64,000 nt of DNA from Rhineura floridana (taxonomy: Eukaryota; Chordata; Lepidosauria; Squamata; Rhineuridae): the NCBI RefSeq assembly GCF_030035675.1, contig NC_084497.1, positions 25,042,455-25,106,454 of the forward strand, in the 5' to 3' direction. How positions within the stretch are numbered: position 1 is the stretch's first letter; each line of letters begins with the position of its first letter. Below are positions 44,176-56,120 of this stretch, piece after piece. A program made the position numbers and the translations under genes. Under the pieces are notes generated by a model. The model was not told where the DNA came from. It made no database searches and worked only from the letters and a program-made list of their open reading frames with translations.

Positions 44176-44894
44176 TTATGTTTTTATGTGCCTTCAAACC
44201 ACCAGTCCGTTCTGTCTGTAACTCCACCCCCCCCGACTCTGGTGATTGGAGTCTTCACTCAGGAAGTTTACGACATTGCTGGTTTCTTTTTGATGGACTT
44301 GCAGCCAACCTGAGCTTTCAGCCTGGGCTCCGTTACTCAAGTGGTTATAGACTTTTTCCTTACCCCCATTTCCTTGTTATGACATCATTACAGGTTTGAT
44401 AAGGATGTAAACACCTGTTTATTATAAATCCAATTACATCCTTCCTGGATATATAAATCACACATTTAATTCCACTTCAGAAACATTTCTGTCCTAAGCG
44501 GAGAAAATAACCGCTATTTATTTCCGTCATGAATTCTCGCGGTGGCATAAATATTTATTAAGCCATGCATGATCAGACCCATTCATTTTTTTTATTAACA
44601 ACAACAAAAATATGCATTGCAGGCCTAGCCTAGAGAGTAGCCAAAACTCTCTTTGAAGTTTAGTTCTGCTTCAAAACAAGGGGGCTCTCTTAAAAAGAAA
44701 AAGAAAGGAAGAAAAATTGGCCATATCTGACTCAGCACATCCAGGCATTTCAAGAAACGTCTCCAGGAAAGAGCTCAGCAATTCTACAGATGTTCACAAC
44801 ATCATATGGAAAGACAGTGTCGACCACCCATTGCAGAAGCTCAACCTGCAGGCAATCACTGAGGGCTTCTCTGGGTGACAGTAGTTGTATTGTT

Positions 44895-45058
44895 GGGTGG
44901 AATTTCCAGAAGGTTCCAGCTCTAGTCCTTGGCAGCATCTCCAGATAAGGCTGGGAGATCCTCCAGCTTGGAACCTTGGAGAGCCACTGCTAGTCAACAG
45001 ACTGCGCTAGATGGACTAACGGTCTGACTCAGCTGAATGTGGCTTCCTATGTTCCTAT
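44895..45058 (+). repeat. tRNA-derived SINE, 5'-degraded
   Basis: CAGCATCTCCAGATAAGGCT, GGAGAGCCACTGCTAGTCAA, CGGTCTGACTCAGCTGAATG, TGGCTTCCTATGTTCC: body and CR1-like end. Confidence 0.7.
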
Positions 45059-45095
45059 TTAAACCATGAGGACTAGAATCATACACTTTGAAAAA

Positions 45096-45230
45096 GGGCC
45101 ATAGCTCAGTGCTAGATCACCTGCTTTGAGTGCAAAAGGTCCTAATTTCAGTCCCTGGAGGCTGCCTGAAACGCTGGGGAATCACTGCCTGTCAGTGTGT
45201 AGACAATACTGAGGTAGATGGACCACTGTT
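45096..45230 (+). repeat. tRNA-derived SINE, 3'-truncated
   Basis: GGGCCATAGCTCAGTGCTAG (A box), TTTCAGTCCC (B box), CTGTCAGTGTGTAGACAATA, TGAGGTAGATGGACC. Confidence 0.7.
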
Positions 45231-46030
45231 AATAAGGGGTTAGTCTCTTGCAGCAAAAACAACCACAAAGAATCTCGTTGTACCTTAAAAACATATTTTG
45301 GCAATAAGGTTTTTTTGGCTCTAGCCTACTTTATTATGTGCACGAAACATTAACCTGAGCTGACGTTGTATCTCTGTGTGGTGGTAAGAGGCAGTTGTAA
45401 GCAGAGAAGTCAGAAGGACATGAAATGCAGAAGGATACAAATGGTGGTAATTTCATTATTAACAGTGACCATTCACAGAAAACAGACTTGTTGATAACAG
45501 ACATCCTGGCATTAGTAAGCCAATTCAAACATGTAGGGTGATTTAAAAAAAAAAATCTGTCGTGCCGATTAGGTCCACAAGTATAAGAGTGGTCTGTCTT
45601 GAGTATTACAACCTGATTCTCCGGGCTTCAATTTCCCTTCTGTACTGCTCAGTTGCCCGGAGCGGCATGTTCTTTGCTCTCTGTGCATCCTAGAGTTTCA
45701 GTCTGAGACATATCCATGCCCCAGTTCCCCTTTTTTCTCCTCCTCCTCATCCCCCCCTCCACCTCTGCTCCCTGGATATATGCTGAATCACACTTGTCAT
45801 GTTGACAAAATTGCTTGACAGTTGTCAGGCACCATCAGAAACTGCTTTACCAGATGGACTGCAGATTCTTGGCATGGAGAACAAGTTCATTTGAAGTCTC
45901 AAACCAAATGAGATTATCACAGATGCAGATTTTTATTGTAACCCTCCACACACCCCAGGAGAATAAAGGCTAGGGATGGTGTGGGGGGAGGCCATTGCCA
46001 AGTCAACAAGTGGAGAGAGGCAGATCCACA
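45231..46030. other. No gene seen
   Basis: 45243-45365 resembles a common amniote repeat (CTTGCAGCAAAAACAACCAC...GTACCTTAAAAACATATTTT). The rest is unassigned. Confidence 0.4.
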
Positions 46031-46131
46031 CCATGCATTTAAAGCACATCTAAAGCACATTACGTCCCCCAAAGAATCCTGAGAACTGTGGCTTCCCCCT
46101 CACAAAGCTACAAATTCCCAGCACCCTTAAA
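46031..46131. repeat. MITE fragment (AAAGCACAT...CCCAGCACCCTT family)
   Basis: ATGCATTTAAAGCACATCTA, AAAGAATCCTGAGAACTGTG and TCCCAGCACCCTTAAA; a relative lies at 57320-57430. Confidence 0.5.
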
Positions 46132-46277
46132 TGGGGCAGTGGAATCCGCTCCGGGTTTTTGTCTGGACTTTCAAGGAGCTGTCCAAGGTACCGAAACCTC
46201 TTCTCACAATAGTTTCAGCACCTTGGACAGCTCCTTGAAAGTCTGGACTAAACACTGGAATGGATGCCACTGCTCCA
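46132..46277. repeat. Long hairpin
   Basis: Inner arms of 37 nt (46161-46197 and 46212-46248) are reverse complements with about six mismatches (TTTCAAGGAGCTGTCCAAGG fully paired) around a 14-nt loop. Weaker pairing extends each arm by about 30 nt. It could be a small palindromic transposon or a microRNA-precursor-like fold. Confidence 0.7.
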
Positions 46278-47954
46278 ATGACATGGAGCTACGAGCCATC
46301 GCTGACTCCTCTTCTCTTGAGGGAATCTGTAGGGTCCAGAACTAGATTTGTTTCATGGTATCGTCAACACAACTTTGTGGCTAATTTCACTTGAATCCAA
46401 GCTGGCGGTGAGAAAGGGGACAAAAGGTGGATGGCGAGGGAGAGACCTCCCTTGCAATAAATGCTAGGCTCTCAAATGCATCTGTTTATCACAGCGTCTT
46501 TGGCTAATAGCTCACCACCCACCTCATTATGGAGCTGCTGTCTTCCCTTCCTGATCCCCAGTTGTGTTACGGATGTTCCAGAACATGAGTGTTCAGTTTA
46601 TTTATTTTTCTGCTTTCTCACTCGCTTCTTATCGTTCTTCACACTGCTGGTGGCTCCTCACTCCACCAGCCCAACGAGACTGCCTCATCTTGAACTTGGG
46701 GGTTGCCCCTTCCCTCTATATCACCACCATTTATTTGCATGGCTCCTTTCTATGATTAAGCCATGCCCAAGGAAGCTTAGAACATCAACATTTTTACATA
46801 ATTCACTCCAGTTGTTACTTTATGTCAGAGGTGGAGTTGTCCCCTAGTCTGGGACAGCACCAGTGGCAAAAGCTTCAAGTCCAGGCCAAGGAGCGATGGC
46901 ACAGTATTTGTCTATTGACCTAGAAGCATTGGTCTATTTATGACTAAGGTTTCTACCTGTGAGTAAACAGTCCCCGATTCACCTTCACTGCCAGCAGCTT
47001 GGCTGGAGTGTGGTTTAGGAGGCTAGTGTATATATGGCCTCCGTCTTGAGCTTTCCAGTTACCGGAAATAACACAGGTCCCTGGCTCTTGGCTGTGATGT
47101 ACCTTGCCTGACCTCACTGCAATGTAGACCTTGGACTGTTGTCTGAGGATCATATTTTGGACCCTGACTGGTTCTCTGGGCTTGGGCTTGGCTTGCTGAG
47201 GCTGCAGTGCCTCTTGGAGCCTGCTTTCTTGGGTAAGTATTTTGTGCAAAAGGCTTCACCTCCCTTGGAATGAGACCCTGACCCCTGAGGGCACCTCATG
47301 GAGTACAGCACTTAGATGGATTTAAAGGGGTAGGGGCTTAGGCAAACCCATGCCTATAAACAGTTCTTTGCTGTGACACCTCTATGGACCCTCTGTATTT
47401 GAAGGTGGTGTACTCAGAGGTTGGGAACAAATGATAGGGAGGGCTACATCTGATCAGCCACAGTGGGAAATAAAGTGCTGGACTGGGTGGATCTTCCATT
47501 TCTAATCTTCCTGGAGAGAGTGCCATCCCTTAGGTAGCCAAAACAGGCTGGCAAACACACCAGAGAGAGATCAAGAGACTCAAGGTTTGCAAAAGTACAA
47601 AAAACAACAACCAAAGTTTTGAAAGAAAACATGGACGGTGGGTGGGGAGTGGTCTCCAAAACTGTCCAGTGAGGACTGAGCATGCTCCGTGCCCACAGAA
47701 TGTGGGCTGGCTGTGGAGGAGGGGTGGTGGTGGGAAGAAGATCCAGGGAGGAGGAGTGCAATGGAGTATCCTAGAGAAAGGAAGCGACAGAGATCCTACT
47801 CATAGCAGGCCCATTGAAACCGAGCTGCCTGATGCACTCCGGCTAGCTAATTTCAATGGGTCTTGTTTATTGCCTCGAGCTCATTGGCTGTGACTGGGAG
47901 AGGGTGGGTTTTGACTTCCCAGAAGGGCCCTTCACTCGGAATAACCGCTGATCA
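46278..47954. other. No gene or element recognised
   Basis: Includes a stretch at 47000-47260 rich in CTTGGCTGTGATGT/CTGACTGG-like phrases that might be old LTR debris. No coding support. Confidence 0.4.
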
Positions 47955-48115
47955 GGCTCTGTGGTTTATATTTTAAAGTCTGTTTTTAAAATGTTTTGTA
48001 GTGTTTTTAATGTTTTTTGTTTGCCCCCTTGGGCTGGAAGAAGGGGCAGGATACAAATTTAATTAATTAATCAATAAACAAATAAACTAAATAAATAAAT
48101 AAACAACCAACCAAC
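47955..48115 (+). mobile_element. L2-type LINE 3' tail
   Basis: TTTTTAAAATGTTTTGTAGT, GGCTGGAAGAAGGGGCAGGA, then TACAAATTTAATTAATTAAT and AAATAAATAAATAAAC. Confidence 0.7.
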
Positions 48116-48527
48116 CTGCAGTGTTGTTCAGGGATGTCAGCTAGGGCTATGCACTGGCTCTGGCCCAAGCCTGGATCCGGACTGAATCGGGTTGACTCAG
48201 GATTCAGACGGAGCAGGTTGAGGCAGCCCTGGACCTCCCAGGTTGGACTGGGTCCACTCAGAGAGACTCAGGGCAGTGGAAAAAGCAGGGGGTGGGTGGG
48301 CAGTGAGGAGAGGGTGTAAGGGAAATGCAAGCAGGCATCTCCCTCTCCCCCAGACTGCAAATTTAATTAGGATTATAGACTTCTATTAAAGACTGCACAG
48401 TCCCTCCTGATTCAGATTGGGACCCAGATCCAGGTTGGGTCAATCGGTGGATTGGGATTGCTCTGAAGTGACAGATTGTGCCCTGTATTGGGGTGTGGGG
48501 GTGGTACGCATGGGCCTAATATTAGTC
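48116..48527. other. No gene seen
   Basis: Contains repeated GGATCCGGACTGAATCGGG / GATTCAGATTGGGACC-like phrases; unassigned. Confidence 0.4.
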
Positions 48528-48712
48528 CGCAGTGTGGTGTAGTGGTTAAGGTGTTGGACTACGACCTGGGAGATCAGGGCTTGAATCCCCACATAGCCAT
48601 GAAGCTCACTGAGTGACCTTGGGCCAGTCGCTGCCTCTCAGCCTCATGAAAACCCTGTTCATAGGGTCACCATAAGTCAGAATCGACTTGAAGGCAGTAC
48701 ATTTACATTTTT
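48528..48712 (+). repeat. tRNA SINE with Bov-B-like tail
   Basis: GTGTGGTGTAGTGGTTAAGG (A box), GGCTTGAATCCCC (B box), AGCTCACTGAGTGACCTTGG, and a tail CACCATAAGTCAGAATCGAC that matches the Bov-B LINE end at 56060-56110. A Sauria-type SINE, partner of Bov-B. Confidence 0.75.
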
Positions 48713-49679
48713 ATTTCAGGTTGCAGGTTGGGCTGAACCAGAGGTAGTAGCTTACAACAGCCCAGCGGTGTCATCTGTTGCTTTGATTCTCTCATTGTAG
48801 ACTGGAATGAGAGAGAGATGCCCATAACAACCCTGCAGTGTAGCTCACTGTCACTGGATTGGAGGTTGGGTGGCTGTACTGAGAGAGAAGCTTACGGGAA
48901 GCTCTGAAATGTAGTCCACTGGTAATATTGCAGGTCAGAGGCGGGGCTGAAGCTGGATTATATTTTCAGTCAAAGATGCCCTGAAGCTCTCAGGTTGCAG
49001 CAAAGACCAATCTCCTTAAATTGCCCCTTCAGGGCTCCTCCAGGCCAAATCAAACACCCGGATGCATGCAGAAGCCGTGGGCTCCACTGGCTTGCATGCA
49101 GACCGGTTGCACTTTTTAAACATTTGGAAAAATGTTTGGAAATGCAACACTAATGAATAAATATTTGCACGTGATATTTTGTGCGGTCTGCGTCGCCTTC
49201 GAAGCTCATCGGTTGCCTTTTCTTCTCCCTTCTTGTGAGATCTGCCCTTCTTGGTGATCCAGTGAAGCACATCACACATTCACTTGTAGGAGACTTTCTC
49301 CCCCACCCCACTCTAACCTTGATGTTTTTAATTTAATGCTTTTAATACCTTTTTTTTGCAAGTCATCCGCTGTAACAAATTCTGCTTCATAAAGCAAAGG
49401 TTACACATTATCATTGCGTTGCAGAAGCAAACTCGAGTGGCTGATCCTTTCTCTGGACTGTGGGGCTCTGAATCCTTAATTCTGTTTCAGTTACTGATCT
49501 AGATTTATTCCAGTCACTGCTGCAGGTGTGGAGGAGAAGGTGGGATGGGCAGTGGGTGGCTTTAACTCTTTTCCCCTTCTGCCTCATTCCTTTTCATATA
49601 ATTTGGTCTGTCCTTGCTATTGGTTTGCCTTAGGCAGAGCAGGGAATAGAGCAATGTGGCTATAGGGCCCACTGTGCCT
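48713..49679. other. No gene or element recognised
   Basis: No coding or repeat signal beyond short low-complexity stretches. Confidence 0.45.
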
Positions 49680-49784
49680 CACTTCAAAAAGGGTACGGCA
49701 GAGCTGGAAAAAGTTCAGAGAAGGGAGGTCTCGTGCTTCATAGTGAGAAGAATAATCTGGGCAGCACCCTCAACTTTGGGCTTT

Positions 49785-49985
49785 CAAGCGTCTCTCAAAG
49801 ACCTTTTTATATAGACAGGCCTGTGTAACTTTTCTAAAAAAATTTCTTCAGCCAGTCGTTTCAGCAATCATTTTTCTGTTTTTACACTTTGATATTTTAC
49901 TGTATATAATTGTTGTACACTGCTATGCTAATATTGTATGAATTGGCGGTATATAAATACAAACATTAAAATAAAATTGAAAATA
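49785..49985 (+). mobile_element. L2-type LINE 3' end
   Basis: CTTTCAAGCGTCTCTCAAAG, TTGTTGTACACTGCTATGCT, GGCGGTATATAAATACAAAC: the C-terminal scrap and tail. Confidence 0.65.
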
Positions 49986-50654
49986 CCCACCATCCGTTAC
50001 TCAGTGGTCTGAAGATCATAATAGCCCATTCTACATTTGAAGGTACATAACTGTCAATCTCATCTGGATATCTGTTTGGACATACGGACTGCTTATATTA
50101 ATATATATGTTTAAATTAGGATCAATGGGTTATTATTGTTAAAGTGAGCTGGCATAGTTTCTTTTTTCTTTCCATCGTATTTGCTATTTTAACAAAAAGA
50201 TGGGAAACATTTGCAGCAGACAGGTCTCCGGCAACCTTTCTCAAAACAGAAACAGCGCTTCATTCCATGCCAGAGGCACTTATTTCATAAGCTAGACTGG
50301 CAAGGATCACTGGAGGCCTGCTAAGAAAGGATTTAATCGAAGGGATACATTCGTAGGGGCAGTTTAAGCCGAGGTTTGGAGGGCAGGCACAGTCTCTGGA
50401 AAGTGGTAACCGGGGAAAAGGTCAGGCTGGCTACTGTAATGGGCCGTGAAGAAAGCCACTTTTCACAGACTTCCACTCGTAGCCTTGCTCATAATACTGG
50501 GGAGGGGGGATCAAATGGGGGCGACGGGCAAGGCTGTTGAAAAAGGAAGCACTTCTTGCACAATGCATAATGGAAATGATGCTCATTACAAGATGTGCTG
50601 ACAGCTTTCAGAGGGGATTAAACCTTCATTCGGTGTGTGCATCTAGATACTGTC
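49986..50654. other. No gene or element recognised
   Basis: No supported feature. Confidence 0.45.
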
Positions 50655-51030
50655 TGCCCTTAAGAACATGGACTGCCTTCAAGATGATCCCGACTTATGG
50701 CGACCCTATGAATATGGTTTTCACAGTAAGCGGTATTCAGAGGGGGTTTATCATCACCTCCCTCTGAGGCTAGTCCTCCCCAGCTGGCAAGGGCCTGCTC
50801 AACTTGCCACAGCTGCAAAAGCCAGCCCCTTCCTTGTCTGCAACTGCCAGCTGGGGGGCAACTGGGCTCCTGGGGACTCTGCAGCTTGCCCACGGCTGCA
50901 CAGGTGGCAGGGCACATAACCCCTGAGCCACTCCCTGTGGGGTGATCTTTAGCTGGCCCTTGACGCCCAGGAGGCACGAGTGGGGATTTGAACTTGCAGG
51001 CACTGGACTCCCAGCCAGGCTCTCCTCCCC
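50655..51030 (-). repeat. Long tRNA SINE with Bov-B-like tail, minus strand
   Basis: Starts with the inverted Bov-B-like tail (GATCCCGACTTATGGCGACC), continues through a GC-rich body (CTAGTCCTCCCCAGCTGGCA, GCACAGGTGGCAGGGCACAT), and ends with an inverted B box GATTTGAACTTGCAGG and CCAGGCTCTCCTCCCCACTG. Confidence 0.65.
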
Positions 51031-51035
51031 ACTGT

Positions 51036-51215
51036 GAAACTCTCTTATGCTGAGTTAGACCATTGGTCCGTCAGTATTGTCTCCACTGGGCACCAGTGGC
51101 TCCCCAGGATTTCAGACAGGGGGCCTTGCCCAGCCCTGCTTGGGGGCACTGGGGATTGCACCAGGGACTTCCGGCATACAGAGCAGATGCTCTGCCCTGA
51201 GCTACAGCCCTTCAG
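51036..51215 (-). repeat. tRNA-derived SINE, minus strand
   Basis: GAGTTAGACCATTGGTCCGT...TTTCAGACAGGGGGCCTTGC...GGGGATTGCACCAGGGACTT...GAGCTACAGCCCTT. Confidence 0.75.
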
Positions 51216-51360
51216 CACCTAGGAGGAAAGGCAGTGAGCGCTCAAGGCCGTAAACACCTACGGCACTCACCAACCCTGTGAGGTAGGCGAGACAGAGCTC
51301 ACCCAGCGAGCTTCATGGCCGAGTGGGTGCTTTTATGGAGAAGGATATGGGTCTTGCAAT

Positions 51361-51545
51361 AGCAGCTATTTATTTATTTATTTATTTATACCCCGCCCTT
51401 TTTCCAAAACTGGAACTCAGGGTGGCTTAGAACTAAAATGGGTACATATAAATTGAACATATAAAAATCTACATTTAAAATTGAATTAAACTCTTAGAAC
51501 ATTAAAACAGTTAAACATCCCCTAAAAATATGGAACCCCCAAGTA
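51361..51545 (-). mobile_element. L2-type LINE 3' tail, minus strand
   Basis: ATTTATTTATTTATTTATAC, CCCGCCCTTTTTCC...AGGGTGGCTTAG, then an A-rich UTR (AACATTAAAACAGTTAAACA). Confidence 0.7.
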
Positions 51546-51593
51546 GAGAGAGGCAGCCTACCTCTGAATGCCATCATGCTGGGAATGCAACAA

Positions 51594-51790
51594 GGAACAT
51601 AGGAATCTAGGATGCTGCGTTACACTAAGTCAGACCATTGGGTACATCTGTATTGTCTACACTACTCACAGCAGCTCTCAAGGATTTCAGATGGGGGACC
51701 CTCCCAGACCAACCTGGAGATGCCCAGGGATTGAACTTCTGACCTTTGGCATGCAAAGCGAATGCTTAACCACTGAGCCACGACCCTTCC
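51594..51790 (-). repeat. tRNA-derived SINE, minus strand, near full length
   Basis: AGGAACATAGGAATCTAGGA, TAAGTCAGACCATTGGGTAC, GGAGATGCCCAGGGATTGAA, AACCACTGAGCCACGACCCT. Confidence 0.78.
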
Positions 51791-53082
51791 TAAGGGAGGA
51801 CTGAACCTTCAGGATCCACATTGTACCCCTTCCTGCACAGGAGGATCCAGCGGCCAGCCTGGATAGGTGGAGTCAGTCCAAGGCCTGGGGGTACTCTACT
51901 GAGAAGTTGATGCCTGCAGTTCAGTGGGTCACCTCGGCCAGCTCCTAACAGGGCTCCTTCAGATTTACTAGCCAGGAGTGCCATTTTGGAAAGGCTTCAA
52001 ACCCAGTGCTGCAGACCTCATGGGATTATTTTCTCTGATGCACCGGCATTTTCGGCTAAGCCAACCATTCAACACACACCAAATAACTCTAATTATAAAC
52101 AATTAAGGAGGCCCAAGTATGTGATACTCTTGCCAAACCCGCAGCTCTCATTACTTTTTTTTTTTAAAGAAGACCATCTGAACTGTAGTCAGATATAAAA
52201 TATTGTGGTAGGCACACTATCAGCTATAGGCAAATGCTAAACTCTGCTGCATGTCAGTCGATAAATCCAAACACCATTGCATGTTGGCAGTAAAAAAATA
52301 AAATCAAACATCTGTCACAGTTGAATATGAAATGACAAATATGCAGGTAAGAAGTATGTTGTTAATATTCAGATAATACCTTAGGAAGTTAGATAAGAAG
52401 GTCCACCCAATATTCAAAGGTTCATCTCTGGAAATGAGGGTAGACATAGGAAAGATTCCTGCTGCCAGGTGGAGGCTAGATAATTTGGGATTCAATTCAG
52501 CTTTCCCCATATTTACACTCAGCAGTGCTGTTTTCATCTGTCAGCCATCAAAAACAGATTTGAGAGGCTGCAAATGTATTGAACATCAATAGGCTTGCTT
52601 TCATTGCCTCTCTTTCATCGCCTCTCCCCTTCCTCAGAGCTTAATATTCTTTTCATTTATACCTATTTTTATACCTGCCAGTCCCAGATGGTCATGATCA
52701 CAGATGTGTTTAAAATCCTATCAAACTAAAAACAAAACACCTAATAGGAGGACCACACATACATATACACACACAAGCACCCTGAAGAAAGAAAAAATAT
52801 CTAATAACCTCCTTACCTTTACTGCCTCCTGGTTTCTGAAAGAAGCAGGACAGCTTTCTCTGGCCTCCTGGTCAAAATCCTTCCCGTTAAATAACATCAA
52901 GATAAAAAGATTAAGTGCTTTGGCTAAGCCCTGCCCATGTGTTTAGATGGTATACCCTGGATAAAATGACCAACCAGGGTGTCTAGTCCTCATGATTCGT
53001 TGTATGGGACCTGAGACTTCCCTGTAGTAGGAAAAGCAAAACAACACCCACCTCCCTCCCTCACACAAACACACAGGCCACA
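51791..53082. other. No gene or element recognised
   Basis: AT-rich; short T, A and CA tracts only. Confidence 0.45.
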
Positions 53083-53283
53083 ATAATAATAATAATAAAT
53101 AATAAATTTAATTTCTGTGTCGCCTATCTGGCCAATGGCCACTCTAGGCGACGTACAGCAGTTAAAGCACAACAAGATAAAATACAATAGTACACTATAA
53201 AAACAATAGGAAAACACTACAGCAGCAACAATGATATTAAAACAGGGTATTAAAACAGGAGAGGAGGCAATTCAATCCAGTAA

Positions 53284-54279
53284 TTAACCCTCCCCGGAAA
53301 TCCCAAAGGCCTGTTGAAAGAGCCAGGTCTTTAAGGCTTTACGAAATGTATTTAGGGAAGAGGCATGCCGGAGATCTTGGTGGAGGGAGTTCCAGAGGGT
53401 GGGGGCCGCCACTGAGAATGCCCTCTCTCTAGTACCCGCCAATCTGGCTGTTTTTGTCGGCGGGATTGAGAGAAGGCCCTGTGTGGCTGATCTTGTCGGG
53501 CGGCATAATTGGTGGCGTTGAAGGCGCTCCATAAGATAAACTGGGCCGAGACCGTATAGGGATTTAAAGGTTAATACCAACACCTTGAATTGGGCCCGGA
53601 AAACAACTGGAAGCCAGTGTAGATCGAACAACACTGGTGTGATGTGATCCCGGCGGCAACTATTCGTAAGTAGTCGAGCCGCCGCATTTTGTATAAGTTG
53701 TAGTTTCCGGACCGTTTTCAAGGGTAACCCCACGTAGAGCGCATTACAGTAATCCAAACGAGAGGTGACCAGGGCGTGTACTACCAGTGGGAGCTGATGA
53801 ACAGGAAGGTAGGGTTGCAGCCTTTGTATGAGGTGTAGTTGATACCAGGCTGCCCGGCTCACTGCCGAAATCTGAGCCTCCATGGACAGCCTGGAATCAA
53901 GTACAACCCCAAGGCTGCGGACCTGGTCCTTCAGGGGTAAACTCACCCCACTGAACTTCAAGTCAACATCTCCCAACCTTCTTTTGTCCCCCACAAGCAG
54001 CACCTCGGTCTTATCAGGGTTCAGCTTCAGCTTGTTCCTTCCCATCCATCCACTCACAGATTCCAGGCACTTGGACAAGGTCTCCACAGCCAACTCTGGT
54101 GAAGATTTAAATGAGAGGTAGAGCTGAGTGTCATCTGCATATTGGTGACACTGCAGCCCAAACCTCCTAATGATTGTCCCCAGCGGCTTCATATAAATGT
54201 TAAATAGCATGGGAGAGAGGATAGAACCCTGTGGCACACCACAATTGAGAGGCCAAGGGTCTGAAACCTCCTCTCCCAA
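53284..54279 (-). CDS. L2 reverse transcriptase, C-terminal part
   Basis: 331 codons: NCGVPQGSILSPMLFNIYM (12-30), catalytic QYADDTQLY (46-54), SLGVVLDSRLSMEAQ, YCNALYVGLP, and the C-terminal motif AFSVAAPTLWNSLHQDLR. Ends AFGISGEG. It continues the RT of the upstream open piece at 54282-54614, from which it is separated by a frame break near 54280-54320, where CAATACAGTAC is repeated. Confidence 0.87.
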   Translation of the reverse strand: MGEEVSDPWPLNCGVPQGSILSPMLFNIYMKPLGTIIRRFGLQCHQYADDTQLYLSFKSSPELAVETLSKCLESVSGWMGRNKLKLNPDKTEVLLVGDKRRLGDVDLKFSGVSLPLKDQVRSLGVVLDSRLSMEAQISAVSRAAWYQLHLIQRLQPYLPVHQLPLVVHALVTSRLDYCNALYVGLPLKTVRKLQLIQNAAARLLTNSCRRDHITPVLFDLHWLPVVFRAQFKVLVLTFKSLYGLGPVYLMERLQRHQLCRPTRSATQGLLSIPPTKTARLAGTRERAFSVAAPTLWNSLHQDLRHASSLNTFRKALKTWLFQQAFGISGEG

Positions 54280-54281
54280 TG

Positions 54282-54540
54282 CTACCTGTTGAAACCTCCA
54301 ATACAGTACTGCAATACAGTACCTCCAATTCCCAATCCCTCCAGGCGATGTAGAAGGATACTGTGGTCGACAGTATCAAAAGCCGCTGAGAGATCGAGGA
54401 GGACAAGAAAGGAGAATTCTCCCCTATCTAGTGCCCTCGTCAAATCATCTACCAGAGCGACCAAGGCTGTTTCAGTTCCGTGACCAGTCCTGAAACCCGA
54501 TTGCTTATTTCTGTGTAAACATGTACAGAATTGCACTGTC
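54282..54540 (-). CDS. L2 reverse transcriptase, N-terminal fragment
   Basis: Contains [20 protein letters not shown] and the first catalytic motif [20 protein letters not shown] (catalytic Asp). The L2 match begins near 54540, after a GACA microsatellite (54570-54592), so the endonuclease is absent. Confidence 0.8.
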
Positions 54541-54630
54541 AAATAATGAAATACTTCAGGGGGGACAGACAGACAGACAGACAGATATGCATCAGCCACC
54601 AGCCTTGCATTCAAAGAACCAACATATATA

Positions 54631-54860
54631 TATTATTTATTTATTTCTCTCTCTTTATAAACCACTTACTCTCTGAAGAACTCGAAGCAGTTTACAATAA
54701 AAACACATAAACATATATATAAACACGGTAAAATAAACATATCGCATGATTTACATAAAAATAGAAAACAAATACATAAACAATATCCATATACATAAAC
54801 ACAATATAAAGTCACAGAGTATTACAAAGAATCATGATGTAAAATTCCAACCAACATCCC
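54631..54860 (-). mobile_element. LINE tail, minus strand
   Basis: TTATTTATTTATTTCTCTCT, ACTCTCTGAAGAACTCGAAG, CAGTTTACAATAAAAACACA then an A-rich region. Confidence 0.5.
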
Positions 54861-55689
54861 ACATATTCAGGCTGTAAACACATTAGTCACCCACAGCAAA
54901 GCATTTCCATTGGCCACACCTGGAGGGCCAATGGGTTGATCTGCCAATCAGTTGCGAAATCTGTTTGAAGCTGCTTTTTAAAAAAAAAAAAAAAACACTT
55001 GAGCTGATCCCAGTAGGTTTTACAGTTAAAAGGGTTTGACTAATGTTGTGTGCCCCCGTTTTCAGAAAAGGGAGGTGGAGACATACTGCAACCGGCAAAA
55101 CACTAAGTTCTGCCATCTCACTCTCCATCCATTCCACACAACCACTACAATCATTCCCTGCCTGATACACCATCTCTATCAACCAGCCCCTTGTGCATAA
55201 ACCACTCACCCTCAACAAAATTACAAATGCATACAAGAGTGTGCTGCCATGCATGCGAGTCTAAGCCACTCTTCCCTTCACTGAAGCTTCACTAATGGAC
55301 TCATGCCCCATATGCATTGGGGCATCAAATACGCTTCTTCCGTCTCTCACTTGGGAGGGGCCCAGTTTTATACCGCAGTAGGCTCTCACCCTGGAGATAT
55401 AAAACTATTTCCATCCACTCACTCCCACTGCAACCTCAGTTCATGATGAATAACCAGTTGGCACTTGCAGCACTCTCCACCACTGGTGAATTGGCCTACT
55501 CCTGCTCAGGCTCCATTGCTGTCTTTCCTTGACAAACATCTCATGACCTGGCTGAGAACGGCAGGGTGAGAGCCCCTGTGCTTACGCCCTTCGTCTTGTG
55601 CTCATCTCAGGCACAAACTAGAGTATGCCCCTCCCCTGACATGCTGCGACACCCCCCCAGAACTCCCCTCTTTTGGGATTTAGGCCAGC
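54861..55689. other. No gene or element recognised
   Basis: Contains a 14-17 nt A tract near 54980. No coding support. Confidence 0.45.
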
Positions 55690-56120
55690 AGACACCAGCA
55701 AGTTGGACAGCGAAAAAAGCGGATAGGAGAAAAATAAACTCCCTTGAAATGTGGTGTTGGAGGAGAGCTTTGCAGATACCATGGACCGCGAATAAGCCAA
55801 ATCATTGGGTGTTAGGACTAATTAAACCAGAACTATCACCAGAAGTTAAAATGATGAAACTGAGCTTATCATACTTTGGACACAACATGAGAAGACATGA
55901 TTCACTAGAACAGACAATAATGCTGGGAAAAACAGAAGGGAGTAGAAAAAGAGGAAGGCCAAACAAGAGGTAGATTGATTCCATCAAGGAAGCCACAGAC
56001 CTGAACTTACAAGATCTGAACAGGGTGGTTCACGACAGATGCTCTTGGAGGTCGCTGATTCATGGGGTCGTTATAAGTCATAGTCGACTTGGAGGCACAT
56101 AACAGCAACAACAACAGCTT
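55690..56120 (+). mobile_element. Bov-B (RTE) LINE 3' end
   Basis: Encodes WCWRRALQIPWTANKPN, KMMKLSLSYFGHNMRR, LGKTEGSRKRGRP: the conserved C-terminus of RTE/Bov-B ORF2. It is followed by GGTCGTTATAAGTCATAGTC GACTTGGAGGCACATAACAG and (CAA)n. 5'-truncated; the frame ends with TAG at 55971-55973, before the usual continuation. Bov-B is known to have moved horizontally between squamates and ruminants. Confidence 0.88.

Larger units (their letters stand above)
53083..54540 (-). mobile_element. L2-type LINE, 5'-truncated
   Basis: Minus strand: (AAT)n tail at 53083-53105, 3' UTR with GTGTCGCCTATCTGGCCAAT, then the coding part to about 54540. The best-preserved L2 copy in the window. Confidence 0.88.
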
